From contig NC_080680.1 of assembly GCF_030445035.2 (NCBI RefSeq), positions 46,017,212 through 46,081,211 on the forward strand: 64,000 nt of DNA, given 5' to 3'. Each line of letters starts with the position of its first letter. The first letter of the stretch is position 1. Below the pieces are notes generated by a model. The model was not told where the DNA came from. It worked only from the letters and a program-made list of their open reading frames with translations, and searched no databases. The translations under genes and the position numbers were made by a program. Positions 24,641-35,292 of the stretch are shown here, in pieces. Source of the stretch: Dasypus novemcinctus. Its lineage: Eukaryota > Chordata > Mammalia > Cingulata > Dasypodidae.

Positions 24641-25070
24641 AAAGTAGAACTGCCATGTAGCAATAGCATAAACAGTTTACAATTCACTTGGCTCACCAAC
24701 TTTGAACTTTTGTGATTCTTGACTTTTCGCTTTTAATCTGGGAGATTTTCACTACATCAAAATGAGTGTATATATTTAGACTTTTAGACTTCATTCATCT
24801 ATTTATATTACATTATTTTAAGCTTGCATAATTTAAATGAGCATAAAGCAAGAGTGCACTATATGGACTTTGTGAAAGTGCAATAAGTGACTTGTCTCTT
24901 GCACTACTATAGGGCAATTAATATTGATCAATATGCAAAGGTTCTTGTGGGTCTGAAGGGGTTCAGGGTATGTTCAGGACAGGCAGGCAACAAAAGAATT
25001 AGAAGATGTCTGCCCATGTTGACTTCAAGGAAAACTAGTGACAATATTTGTTGTATACCAGAAATTTCCT
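24641..25070. other. Intergenic DNA, no gene
   Basis: Nothing recognised. The short open frame at 24887-25072 ends inside a MIR relic. Confidence 0.45.
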
Positions 25071-25071
25071 A

Positions 25072-25235
25072 AGCCTTTTACACACATTATCATATTCAGT
25101 TCTTATCAGACCCCAGGAAGTAAATATTCTTCATATTCCTATTTTATAGACAGAGGAACCAAGACACACACAAAAATTAAGGGACCCAGCTGGTAAGTGT
25201 TGGTGCTGTGATTGAAACCTAAGTATCCTATCCCT
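25072..25235 (-). mobile_element. MIR SINE relic, antisense
   Basis: ATTTTATAGACAGAGGAACCAAG, GGGACCCAGCTGGTAAG and GTGATTGAAACCTAAG follow the complement of the MIR core. Confidence 0.65.
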
Positions 25236-26090
25236 TCTCCACTCCTAACCCCCGCCTCCTAAAAACCCAAACTCATTGTCTTATGCCTCAAAAAGTTGTG
25301 CGGTACACAAACTTTGTCTTAGGTTCTTCCACTTTTTTTTTCACTTCAGGGCCTGCTGATTTCTAAAATACAGCCCCACACACAACTGTAATAAGCATGG
25401 TAATATGGTGGACACTCTGAAAAATACAGAAAGAGAGCAAAAAAGAGTCAAATGTGATTTAATTACTCAAATATGGCCATTGTTAAAATTTTGCTATAGT
25501 TCTTTCTAGTCTTTTTTCTAAATATGTTTGTTTTACATAGTTGCAATCCAATCGTATATACCATTTTAATTTCTTTTCTCCCTCAATGTGCCATCCCATT
25601 AAATACTTAGTAAACGTCCTTTATGTTGGCAGCATAATGTATGTACCATTGCATAGCAGTTCCATAATATAATTACCATTACCTCATGTTGGACATTTGG
25701 GTTTTTCCAGCTTTTTTGCTGAGGATGATTGTCTCTTCTTTCTTGATATTTTCCCCACTACTGATATTTCTTCAGTTTTTCCTCAGGCATCCAGTGTCAC
25801 TGAGATTCCTCTATTCTTTCTTCTCTCAAAATTTACTTTCTGCAAAGGAGCTGATAAACCCATTCATACTAAAGTATACATGATTGATAAAGCTTACTAT
25901 ATCATCTCTTCAAGCATACCTATTTCAGCATAAATCAAAGGAATGAAATTCTAAATGTGGAATTTTAGTCATCAGGAAATGTAGTCAGGGAGATTATTTT
26001 TCAACCAACCATAAAGCAGACTCCACAACAGCAAAAAGATGGATGCGGGGCTCACTTAACTTTAGGAAAGGTGTTCAGAAGACAGCCTAG
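25236..26090 (-). mobile_element. Antisense old L1 3' end (about 25470-25760) in unassigned DNA
   Basis: ATGGCCATTGTTAAAATTTTGCTATAG, TTCTTTCTAGTC, GTACCATTGCATAGCAG and ATGTTGGACATTTGGGTTTTTCC have the order of an antisense old L1 3' UTR. The flanks (25236-25469 and 25761-26076) are unassigned. A duplicated 14-mer at 26077-26090 belongs to the next SINE. Confidence 0.5.
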
Positions 26091-26514
26091 GGGTGGAGGA
26101 CTTGGCCCTGTGGTTAGGGCGTCCCTCTACCACATGGGAGGTCCGCAGTTCAAACCCCAGGCCTTCTTGACCCGTGTGCAGCTGGCCCACTCACAGTGCT
26201 GATGCACGCAAGGAGTGCCCTGCCACGCAGGGCTGTCCCCCATGTAGGGGAGCCCCACACACAAGGAGTGCACCCCATAAGGAGAGCCGCCCAGCGCGAA
26301 AGGAAGTGCAGCCTGCCCAGGAATGGCGCCGCCCACACAGAGAGCTGACACAACAAGATGACGCAACAAAAAGAAACAGATTCCCGAGCCGTTGACAACA
26401 ACAGAAGAGGACAAAGAAGACGCAGCAAAAAGACACAGAGAACAGACAACCGGGGTGTGGGGGTGGGGGGGGTGGGCAGGATAAATAAATAAATAAATCT
26501 TAAAAAAAAAAAAA
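26091..26514 (+). mobile_element. DAS-SINE, long subfamily, perfect TSD
   Basis: A 14-bp perfect duplication AGAAGACAGCCTAG flanks it (26077-26090 and 26515-26528). The head has GTGGTTAGGGCGTCC (A-box-like) and GTTCAAACCCC (B-box-like). The module with GACACAACAAGATGACGC is present. The 5' end reads GGGTGGAGGACTTGGCC, a variant start. The tail is ATAAATAAATAAATAAATC-like and then poly(A). Confidence 0.92.
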
Positions 26515-26566
26515 AGAAGACAGCCTAGAGCTGCCAGATGTGGTAAAGGGAAGGGAAGAGTTTGTA

Positions 26567-26893
26567 CAGGTATACCATGCTTTATTGTGCTTCGCTGGTA
26601 TGGTGGTTTTGTTGGTTTTTTTTTACAAATTGAAGGTTGGTGGCAACCCTATGGAGGGCAAGTCATGAAAGCCATGTTTGCAACAGCACGTGCTCACTCC
26701 ATGTCTATCACATTTTTAGGCATAAACTTTTTTAGGCATAATGCAATTATTGTATAAATACTAGACTACAGAATAGTGTAAACGTAACTTTCATAAGTAC
26801 TGGAGAAACAAAAAATGTGTGTTACTCCCTTTGCAGTTATTCACTTTATTTTTGCCGTCTGGAACCCAACCGGGAATATCTCAGGTGTGCCTG
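26567..26893. mobile_element. Tigger-like (TcMar) MITE
   Basis: The left end CAGGTATACC..GCTTTATTGTGCTTCGC and the right end GTCTGGAACCCAACCGGGAATATCTCAGGTGTGCCTG correspond to the two ends of Tigger-family pogo-like elements. The left end is preceded by TA, as Tc/mariner elements require; the right TA has decayed. Only 327 bases remain and no transposase, so it is non-autonomous. It lies between a SINE and a CpG-rich block. Confidence 0.75.
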
Positions 26894-27215
26894 TGTAAGC
26901 GAGGGTAAAAAAAATTGGGTAAAAGTTTAGAAATGGAGAATTCGAAAATTAGTTTAGCAGAGCAAAATATTCGACTCCGCTAACCTAGTTTAATTCCTGT
27001 GTTTGCCTCGCGAATGCATTGGGCCTTCGGTATGGGCCCAGCCACCAACCCAGAACAGCCTAGAAGGTTCTCTGTCCTAACCATTAGGCCGCGTCTCAGA
27101 GCTTCGGGCGTGTGGCGGCCACAGAGGAAGCCACCAGGAGCGCAGTGAAATTCTGAGAGGGCCCATCGGAGAGGTCCACTAGCAAGGAACACTTCCTAGC
27201 TCTGTGCGACCACAA
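26894..27215. other. CpG-containing block next to the SLC1A1 promoter, unexplained
   Basis: This block has more CpG than its surroundings (CTCGCGAATGC, GCCGCGTC, CGGGCGTGTGGCGGCC). It belongs to no repeat I know. The complement of about 27062-27098 reads GCGGCCTAATGGTTAGGAC, which resembles a tRNA A-box and D-arm, but no B-box follows at the right spacing. A CTCF-like phrase CCACCAGGAGCGCAG occurs at 27131-27145. It could be a distal regulatory element or an old retro-insertion. Confidence 0.4.
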
Positions 27216-27224
27216 AGAAATCTT

Positions 27225-27753
27225 TTTTTTTTTTTTCCATGAGTGAAGACTGTCCTTCCATTTATTTATTTATTTTTATTTTTTTATTGATTTTGTAAAA
27301 ATATTACATTAAACAAAATATGAGGTCCCATTCAACCCCACCACCCCTACCGCACCCCTCCCCCCACAGCAACACTCATTCCCATCATCATGACACATCC
27401 ATTGCATTTGGTAAGTACATCTCTGGGCATCTCTGCACCTCATGGTCATTGGTCCACATCATGGCCCACACTCTCCCCCATTCCATCCAGTGGGCCCTGG
27501 GAGGATTTACAATGTCCGGTGATTGCCCATGAAGCACCAACCAGGGCAACTCCAAGTCCCAAAGGCGCCTCCACATCTCATCTCTTCCTGCCATTCCCCA
27601 TACCCATCAGCCACCATGTCTACTTTTCCCACTCCAATGCCACCTTTTCTCTGTAGACCTTGGATTGGTTGTGTCTGTTGCTCCTCTATGTCAAGAGGAG
27701 GCTCAGATTCCACATGGTTACTGGATGCAATCCTCCTGCTTTCAGTTGTAGGC
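27225..27753 (-). mobile_element. 5'-truncated L1 3'-UTR insertion, antisense, with TSD
   Basis: The T tract at 27225-27236 and the TTATTTATTTATTT block are the complement of the tail. The C-rich CCCCACCACCCCTACCGC.. is the complement of the G-rich polypurine tract typical of L1 3' UTRs. A 9-bp duplication AGAAATCTT flanks it (27216-27224 and 27754-27762). The same family is at 41885-43535 (-) and 46140-46435 (+). It ends about 100 bases before the CpG island. Confidence 0.8.
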
Positions 27754-27859
27754 AGAAATCTTAATAGAACCTTGCCTCCCCGGATTCGAGGAGGGCTCAT
27801 AAAATTTTGGGGCAGAGGGGTCCGGAGGCCCCATGTGAACGTTCACACACAGTCCTGAC

Positions 27860-28603
27860 CTGGCCCCAGCACGCTTTCTTTCCTTATCTCTTAAGCCTCC
27901 AAGCTTTCGCCTGCTGGCAAATCCGAGGCTGCGCGTGGGAGAAAGAGAACTCAGTTTCCCCAACCCGAAGCCTCTACCAATTCGAAGGCACCGCGTTCTC
28001 CTAGTGGCGGCACTGAGAACGCTGGTGTGGGTAGGAGGGGTGGCAGGACGAAATCCAAAGCGTGGGAGCCAGTGGCTCCGCCCTCTGGATTAGGGAGAGA
28101 AGGAAGACCTAGCAAGGGGTGGGGAGAGAGAGGGCGAGCGCGCGAGAGACTCCCGGGCAGGCTTGGGCGGGGCGCAGGGCTCGGGGAGACACTGTCCCAG
28201 CCCCCGCCGCGGCGCTGGGCGCCCTCCCACTCCGGCTCCACTCGCGCGGCGGGCGCCCCACGCACGCACCCACACGTCTCCCTGGGCCCGCCGCTCCTCT
28301 TAGCTCCCTTCTTTCTTCTCTTCTTCCTCGCAGAACGCCGCGGCAGTGGCAGGAGGAGCCCGGCGCGCCCGGCACGCACAGCAACCGGGGTTTCGCCGGC
28401 AGCCAGCGCGGCGCAGGCTCGGGGGGCGCGATCACAGGTGGCCCCGGCGGTGACAGCGGCGGCGGCCGCAGCCGGCGAGCACCCACTCCCGGGCGCGCCC
28501 GCATTCTGCCTCGGGTCCCCGGGTCGCCGGCCCCCGCACGCCCGGCCGGCTCGGCGCACAATAGCTGCAGCCGCGGCGGCGGCTGGGAGACCCGGCGCGC
28601 GCC
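27860..28603 (+). promoter_or_regulatory. SLC1A1: CpG-island promoter and 5' UTR of SLC1A1
   Basis: GC content rises sharply from about 27.9 kb, and CpG dinucleotides are dense from about 28.13 kb into the exon and on to about 28.9 kb. A consensus GC box GGGCGGGGC (Sp1/KLF type) is at 28165-28173. No TATA box is placed near the exon, as usual for CpG-island promoters with dispersed starts. GGC/GCG repeats occur near 28450-28475 and 28570-28585. No ATG occurs on the plus strand between 27832 and the start codon at 28604, so the leader has no upstream start codon wherever transcription begins. The exact start site cannot be read from sequence. A CACGTG E-box lies just inside the intron at 28719-28724. 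Confidence 0.85.
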
Positions 28604-28694
28604 ATGGGGAAGGCGGCGAGGAAGGGATGCGACTGCAAGCGCTTCGTGAAGAATAACTGGTTGCTGCTCTCCACCGTGGCGGCGGTGGTGCTAG
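28604..28694 (+). CDS. SLC1A1: SLC1A1 (EAAT3/EAAC1) first coding exon
   Basis: These 91 bases encode 30 residues plus the first base of codon 31, starting [14 protein letters not shown] and running into the hydrophobic stretch [14 protein letters not shown]. This differs from the human EAAT3 N-terminus, as I remember it, at only about five of 31 positions (Ala4 for Pro, Asp10 for Glu, Cys11 for Trp, Val15 for Leu, Leu20 for Val). The ATG has a strong Kozak context (GCC before, G after). The exon ends CTAG followed by GTGAGC, a consensus donor, leaving phase 1. EAAT3 is a trimeric plasma-membrane symporter that takes up glutamate, aspartate and cysteine with sodium and a proton against potassium. 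This exon supplies the cytosolic N-terminus and the start of transmembrane helix 1. Later exons are outside the window. Confidence 0.96.
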
Positions 28695-31419
28695 GTGAGC
28701 GGCGCGGCGGGTGGGCGGCACGTGCACCCTCAAGCGCACCCAGCGCCCAGGCCGCGTGCGGGGTGGGAGGGTGCGCGGGTGGCAGGGCGCTGGCGCACAC
28801 GGGGTCCGGGCCCGTCGGCGCCCCCTCGGCCACTGACCCCGCGCGGGGGTTTCTCCCCCAAGCGCGCCGATTCCTGTTTGCGAAGCGCAAAGCTCCTCGG
28901 GGACTCTGGTTTGGGTGCTCCACGAGCTGCTGGTTCCTGCTTTACCCAGAATGATCAAGGGGGCTTGGGAGGGGAGAAAAGAAAGCAAGTAGCTTCGGTT
29001 CTTTTCTGGAAGCAAACATGGTTTAATTTTTTAAAATCCTATCCGCCCTCCGCCCTCCGCCTTCCTTCTTTTCCTGAGCCACGCCGCCCCTGCAGAGACT
29101 GTGTGTGGCTTAGGGTTCTCGGTCGAACTGGAATTGGCACCTTGGCTTCAGGGATGGCCGGGCCTGGGTGATGGGTGTTGCAGTCGCTCGCACTGGGCAG
29201 CACCTGGAAAGGTGCCTTCCCACGAGTCTAGTGCGACTGCTCGATCCAAGACTCTGAAAATCTGCCATCTTCGTGCCTGAATTCAGGGGTGTGCAATTAC
29301 TGCCCGCAGGAGGTCACGGGGAAAAGGCACTAAAAGAAGGCAGACACCCTTCTCTCTAACCCTGATATTCTGCCGAGAGTTCCCCTTCTCCTGAGCTTCC
29401 TTTCTCTCCCAATGGTTTTTCTTTTAAAAATAAATTTTGGTTCATCTTTGATTGTTTTTTAAACAAAGGTGTATTTAAGTGATTCACTCCTGTCAGATCA
29501 TTGGACTAGGTGGATGTCTGAGACATTGCTCGGCTGTACGAATTAACTCGTATTTAGATCCAGGATTTCTGATAAGGTTCTCTACTTTGGAAATTGGGCT
29601 GGCAAACGTATTTGGGGTTGAAGCCAAGTCTCCTTCGCAGAAGTGGGCATATCCAGCAGGTGAGGCTAGTGCACCTTCTTGGAAATTTGGACTCTTTGGC
29701 AATCCTCACCTTCCTTTTTGGAAACACAAGCTGGGTTTGCTGGAAAGACCGGTATGAGACAGGCCTGTCCCCCTCCCCACTTCAGCCTCCTCTCCACCTG
29801 CTATTTCTGAATCTCAGAATATTTGATGTTGCCTGGTCCCCCCAACCCCTCAAAAAACACTCAGAAGTTAATGAGATCCTCACTGTCAGATTTGCTCCTC
29901 AAGAACCTTGTCCAAAGGAAAGTCAGGCTTCTAGTAAATAAATAACAACCTGGATTTGCCTTAGCAGAGATCATTTGTGGGAGGAAAAGAGAGAAGTAGA
30001 GAAGGCAAGTCTTCACTTCTTGAATCTGTTTCCCCCAAGAAGTGTAAAGTGGCTTTGGGCATTTTTAGGGAGAGTTTATCTTGCCCCACCACATTTTAAT
30101 AATAGACCCCACATAGCGTTATTTCCCTTTAGCCAAATGGAAGGAAAGGTCTTGTTTATTTTCTCAGGGTTGAGTCCAGAATGAATTGTTAAGTCTTTTT
30201 TGGAGCACATTGGTAACCTTATGCTTGCATTTTGCCTGTAGATGTGGAATAATCCTGCCTTTTTCTTCATGGGGTTTTCCAGAGATACTCATTTGTTTAC
30301 CAAGATTTATGTATCAGTATTCAGCATACCGATTCACTAGAAGCTGGTTTGGAAAGGATTTTGAACATTTGTTCCCTGGCCTTTGGAACCATCTGCACAA
30401 ATACATCTTCAGGGTCCAAAGGGATTACATGCCCCGTGCCTGTTTTGCAGACACGGCCTTTGCTATTAGATGGACTCTTGGCTCCAGGTTTAACGTGGGT
30501 GAGCCCCCAGGAGCTTGATTTGGATACTTTTCCTGTGTTTGGACAAATGCCCCTGTCTCCAAAAGGATGACCACCATTTAAAAGCCATAAATGCATGGAG
30601 CAGTAAGTGCCCAGCTGAAGTCTCCTGGTCATTTGTTCCTTCAGACAGCAATGCATGTGTTCCTTCTACTGTGAGAGGTCTCAAGCCAAGACCACCTCCA
30701 GGGTGCCCATCAGCCGGCACTTCCCAGTCCTCTCTTCTCCTCTTCCCCCAGAGTGCTGGACCTAGATAGAAATCACCTCCATCTGTGTAGCCAGCCGTGG
30801 CTCATGTTTAATCAGAAGAGCCATTCCAGCACTTCTCTCAGAGACTGAGTCCATCCATACAGCCTTACAAGGTCATCAAAATAAAAGTTTATTTTTATAA
30901 ATGCCTTAATCCAGAGAGATCACAGGAGGTCACACGCATCCCCCCTCCTGGACCTTTCAACATGAGGGTCTCAAAGAAGCAGTAGCAGTTTAATTTTATT
31001 AGTTATCCTGACAAAATATCATCTGATTACAGCCACTGTCATCTTTGGCCCCTGCTATAATTCAGCAGCCCTGACACTTTAAAATATTTTGACTATAGAA
31101 ATGAGGAACACAGAATCTTCTGAGCCAGCTTAAAGCCTGATTTTTCAACACATTGCATGGGAGGAGAAATACAATTAATAGTCATCTTTATTAGGTGTGA
31201 ATGTTAATTCTTTGCATGGACAAGGAGATGCTTAGAACTAAACATTTCTTAAATTCTTATTCACAAGATGAAGGGATTGAATAATTAGGTGGCAGTTTTA
31301 AAAATTTCTGTGAAATACTCCAAGGCCCTGGAAATAGTAACTTGGGCATTTTCTAGGATACCATTAAGTACAATTTCCATTGTTTTTATTACAGTTCTTG
31401 TAGGCTTTTTTCCTGCTTC
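28695..31419 (+). other. SLC1A1: SLC1A1 intron 1, 5' part, mostly single-copy
   Basis: The first 200 bases continue the CpG island. After that the sequence lacks recognisable repeats for about 2.5 kb, which is unusual for this window and fits promoter-proximal intronic DNA. Open frames on both strands here are products of GC-rich composition. No second exon of SLC1A1 is seen. Confidence 0.65.
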
Positions 31420-31660
31420 TGTAGCAAGAATGAGCACAGAGTCAGGAGTCAAGGGTCCTGGATTTGAATTTTGGCCCTTTCAGACTCTACCATTTAGACA
31501 AATTGCTTATTTTCAGGGATCCTCAGTTTCCTCATCTGGAAAACAAGGATATTAGTCATTACCTTATTTGTTACTGGGGTTAATTAAGATAATGTGAAAA
31601 TACCCAGTTATGTGCCCGACATGTAATAGGCATTCAGTAAATGTTATTTTAAGGTCAATC
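31420..31660 (+). mobile_element. MIR SINE, sense
   Basis: CAAGGGTCCTGGATTTGAATTTTGGCCC, CAGTTTCCTCATCTGGAAAAC and GGGTTAATTAAGATAATGTG..GCCCGACATGTAATAGGCATTCAGTAAATG follow the MIR consensus in order. Confidence 0.85.
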
Positions 31661-32649
31661 TGAACACTTTGAGTTAGAGAAAATTAATATTTTCTTATGA
31701 AATACAGGCTGCCTTGCTGGGTTTCTTTCTCTGTTCTGCTTAGCGTCCAGCCTATAATTTAATAGTCCAGAGTGATTCAAGTATTTTGGTGACACACTGC
31801 ATCTAGGCAAATACCAGCCTCCAAAGCGTTATTCATTTTCTAAAAAGGAAATGAAAAGAATTAATCATTTTGTGTTGTGTCCCACAGCCTGATTTTCAAC
31901 TCATGCCACAGGCGGAAATTCTGAGGAAGGAATTTTTGTTGTCCAAATGAGAATTCTGTCCAACCAGAATTACTAAGTGTGAAAATCCTGTGTCTGAATC
32001 TCTTCGATGGTCCCCAAAGTCACCCAATAATTATCATATATTGCACAAGGGTGATAAAGCACTCGTGGCCACCTCAGCCCGTTCACGACATAAGCCTGAT
32101 ATTTTTCTCCAGGCAGGTTATGCTTTATTTCAGTCATTTGAAAAGCCTGGGATTTCAAGCTTAGGGATTTTGAAGAAATGAAATAGAGTGTTGTTATTTA
32201 CACCACATTGCTGGCAAGCTTACTCATTCTAAATCGTCTTCTTTGGACCACTAAGAAACCATCATTTTTACAGATTCAGATTTCTTTGTCTAAACTCTAA
32301 AACAATTCCTTCGCGTTCTTACTGATTCCCTCCCCCAGCCTCACGTCTCCTACCCTGGAGCTCTAGCGCAGATCTGACAGTGCTATTTTGAGATGTGGTG
32401 GATGCTCTCTGGGTCTGTCTGTTTTGACGTGTGTGTCTGAGGCCCCGGAGGACAGGGCAGGCACATCCCCTGCTGGGTCCAAGCCCAGTAACTCACCCCA
32501 CAGAGCCTTGGGCCCAGCAGTGTTGCTATGTATTCTGCTCTTGATGAAGCTCATTCACTCTAGCAGGCCCCAGGTCTGGTACCACTGGGTTTCTGATCAG
32601 CTCAGCATGGGAATACCTTGCAGTAACCAACCCTTAAATCATGTATTCA
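31661..32649 (+). other. SLC1A1 intron 1, no feature
   Basis: No repeat or exon that I can support. The sequence appears single-copy. Confidence 0.5.
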
Positions 32650-33480
32650 TTCGATCATTCATTCAATAGTTATGAGGTGGGCCCCTACTGTGTGCCAGGG
32701 ACTGTCTAGGGCACACAGCAGTGAATGACAAAAACCCCTGTCTTCGTGAAACATATATTTAAGTGGAGAAAAGTAGACAGTAAACAGAATAAAAAGGCAA
32801 AATAAAATAGAGTATATTTCATGAGGATCAGTGCTTGGGGTAACATAAAGCAAAGGATGGGGTACAACTTTAAATAAGGTAGCAGAGAGGGCTTTACTGA
32901 GAAGGTGAGAGTTGAGCCAAGATTGGAAAGAGGTGAAGGAACAAGCCTCATGGATACCTGGGGAAAGAGTGCTGCAGGGAGAGGGACCGGCAAGAGCAAA
33001 AAACCCAAAGAGGGGAGCATCCTGGCTCGTTTGAGAAACAGCAGTCAGGGGAGGGAGGGAGAGATAGAGTAGGAGGAGGTGAGGTGAGGAGTCAGAAGAG
33101 AGCAGAGCAATAGGATCTTGTAAGCCATTGAAAGGACTTTGTCTTGGATTGAGAGATGGGAAACGTTTATAAGGTTGTTGTTGTTTTTTTGCTATTATAA
33201 TTTTTTTTACATTTTGTTGTCTTTATTTGATTTTTTTAATGTTACATTCAAAAAATATGAGGTCCTCATTTTTCCCCACCCCCCTCCCCTCACTCCTCCT
33301 CCCATAACAACAACCTCCTCCATCATCATGAGACATTCATTGCGTTTGTTTTTGAGCAGAGCCAGGGCATGGTGTGGTTGTATGAGCCAGGACATGACGT
33401 GGCTGCTGTGTTGACCACAGCCTGAAGGGGCAAGCGTGGAAGCAGAGAGAGGTATTTAGGAGGCTAGGGTAGTTAATCTA
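32650..33480 (+). mobile_element. Mammal-wide interspersed repeat (unnamed here), split by an L1 end
   Basis: From GGGCCCCTACTGTGTGCCAGGGACTG through AAAAACCCCTGTCTTCGTG, GGGCTTTACTGAGAAGGTGAGAG, GCTGCAGGGAGAGGGACC and GACTTTGTCTTGGATTGAGAG it matches a very common eutherian repeat that I recognise but cannot name with certainty. It stops at about 33175 and resumes at 33350 (TTTTGAGCAGAGCCAGG.., GCTGCTGTGTTGACC.., GAAGGGGCAAGCGTGG). The interruption is the antisense L1 3' end below. Confidence 0.65.
33190..33349 (-). mobile_element. Short 5'-truncated L1 3' end, antisense
   Basis: AATGTTACATTCAAAAAATATGAGGTCC.., a C-rich tract and ..CATCATGAGACATTCATTGCGTTTG match the first 130 bases of the antisense element at 41885. 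Its insertion splits the older repeat at 32650-33480. Confidence 0.75.
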
Positions 33481-33597
33481 CCATATATTTACTTATTACA
33501 TTCTCTACTTTTCTGGTCTTGTTTCCATCATGGCGTGTGAAATCTTAGGGAATGCCTATGAAAAATCAATGAAACCATTTTTTTTTTTTTGCAACTA

Positions 33598-33730
33598 TAA
33601 AGAAGGTGTTTTGTTTTTCTATTGTATGAATGAGGAAACTGAGACTCATAGCAATGAGGAGCTTGCTTGGGATCACTCAGATAATTGGCATCACCAGTTC
33701 TTCCTACCCCTGATCCTCTGTTCTTTCCCC
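33598..33730 (-). mobile_element. MIR SINE relic, antisense
   Basis: ATGAATGAGGAAACTGAGACTCATAGC, TTGCTTGGGATCACTCAG and the following CTCTGTTC phrase fit the complement of the MIR core. Confidence 0.7.
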
Positions 33731-35290
33731 TACATTGGGCCCTGACTGCTCCATCTTCCTCTACTGCTGACATTTGGTCCTCGTTGACCTGGCTGAGAAT
33801 CATGGTTGTCTGGCTGAATGCAGTGACTTAAGGGGTTAGAAGTGAGGATTCTATAGGGTGCACTTGGGTCTGTTGTTGCCCCTTCTCCGCTGGTTCTTGC
33901 CTCCGCAGGACCCTCTGAATTGCAGTGTTTGCTGTTGGAGGAATACTGCTGCAGTGGGATTTGCCAGAGACTTGTAAGCCAGGGTGATCTTCACTCTGGG
34001 CTCGTCCCACCCCGGCTCTGTCCATGGGGATGACTCACTGTTCTTCCCACCTGCAAAGACTGCGCTTCCTGCCTTCTCACTAAGTGGCTCAGTGCGATTG
34101 GAGCAGAGGGTATGATTGAAGGACATTAGAAAATAAAAGCAAGGCTGAAAAGGAGGTCAGATTCTGGAGAGCCTCAGATGCTGTTCTGAAAAGTGCAGAC
34201 ATTGTCCTGCGGAAAATGGAGACCCCAGGAAGGGCTTCAGGGAGGCCAATGGCCCCATCAGAGCCTTATTGAAAAGTTCATTACTGTGGCTGGATATGAA
34301 GATGGTTCTAAGGAGAGTTTTCACACAGCAGGTAGGCCCCCAGGGGGATTCCTGTACAGGTTCAGGCAAGAAGAGGTGGGAGCCTGGGCTGGGCAGCAGT
34401 AGTGGGAATAAAAAGGAAAAGACAGCTACAGGAGTGTGCAGCAAGTTAACCTGTCAGGGCTTGGTTGAGTTTGGTCCAAGAGAGAAAGGAGTTCTGAGTA
34501 CTGGAAGGGACACCAGCTTGGGAAAGAGCATGGTGTGTTTTATCGTGGACGTGCGGAGTTGTCGATAAAGGTGGCCGACAGGCCTAGTGCTCAGGAGAGA
34601 AGTTTGGAGTGGACCATCAATTCAGAGAGCATGTCAGACCTAGGAGGTGATTAAAGCTTTGGGAAAGAATGAACCTGTCTTGGGAGAGCATGAATGGAGG
34701 GAAGAAGATAGCAAAGAACCATCTTTGGACAACCCCAGTATTGGTGTTCCAGGTAGAGAAGGGAGCACGGAGAGGAGAAATCAGAAATGATGTAATAGGA
34801 GGTAAGAACTGGACAGAGAGGTGGCCGAGTGACTCCATGAGGATTGGGGTGTTCAGTAGTGTTGGGTGTCACCTGGAAGTCAAGGAAGATGAAGGTGCCC
34901 TAGATTGCAGTGGAGTGATGTGGAAAGAAGCCCAATAGGGTGAAGAAATAGAGGACTTTTCTTTTGAAGCTATTTCGGTCCCCCATTCTTTAAATGGGAG
35001 AAAATGGCAGCTAAATGTAGTGTCAAGAAAACTTTCAAGATTTTTTTTGGAGGCCTAGGGGAATAGAAGGAAAGATGGGGTAGAGAGGCCAAATGAGGAT
35101 TGACCTTACCAGAGGATGGAACATCACGTTCCTTGACATTAGGGGAGGAGTTAAGAGTTATGAATTGAGACTGCACTCGAAGTAAACCTTTAGGATGTGG
35201 ATCTGATCTCATCACAGCAAGGCATAAAGCCATCGCAGCATCCCATGGCCCTTAGGGCGGGAGAGAACGTCTCTTGAGCATGACATCAAG
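33731..35290 (+). mobile_element. Second block of the unnamed eutherian repeat (about 34130-34950)
   Basis: GAGGTCAGATTCTGG, AGAAGTTTGGAGTGGACC, TTGGGAGAGCATGAATGG and GTGTTGGGTGTCACCTGGAAGTCAAGGAAGATGAAGG follow the distal half of the repeat family seen at 32650. The flanks 33731-34129 and 34951-35290 show nothing I can name. Confidence 0.5.
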
Positions 35291-35292
35291 GT

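Noticed and set aside
27060..27100. Possible tRNA gene on the minus strand
   Set aside because: An A-box-like phrase occurs without a B-box at the right spacing and without a pairing acceptor stem. Kept only as a note on the CpG-rich block.
28027..28656. Long plus-strand open frames through the SLC1A1 leader
   Set aside because: They begin at GTG, not ATG, and exist because of the GC-rich composition. The recognised start at 28604 is in a different frame.
27951..29015. A 354-codon open frame on the minus strand across the CpG island
   Set aside because: It overlaps the SLC1A1 exon in antisense. GC-rich DNA has few stop codons, and the protein is low-complexity Pro/Ala/Arg/Gly with no domain I recognise. 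No polyadenylation or splice context supports a gene.
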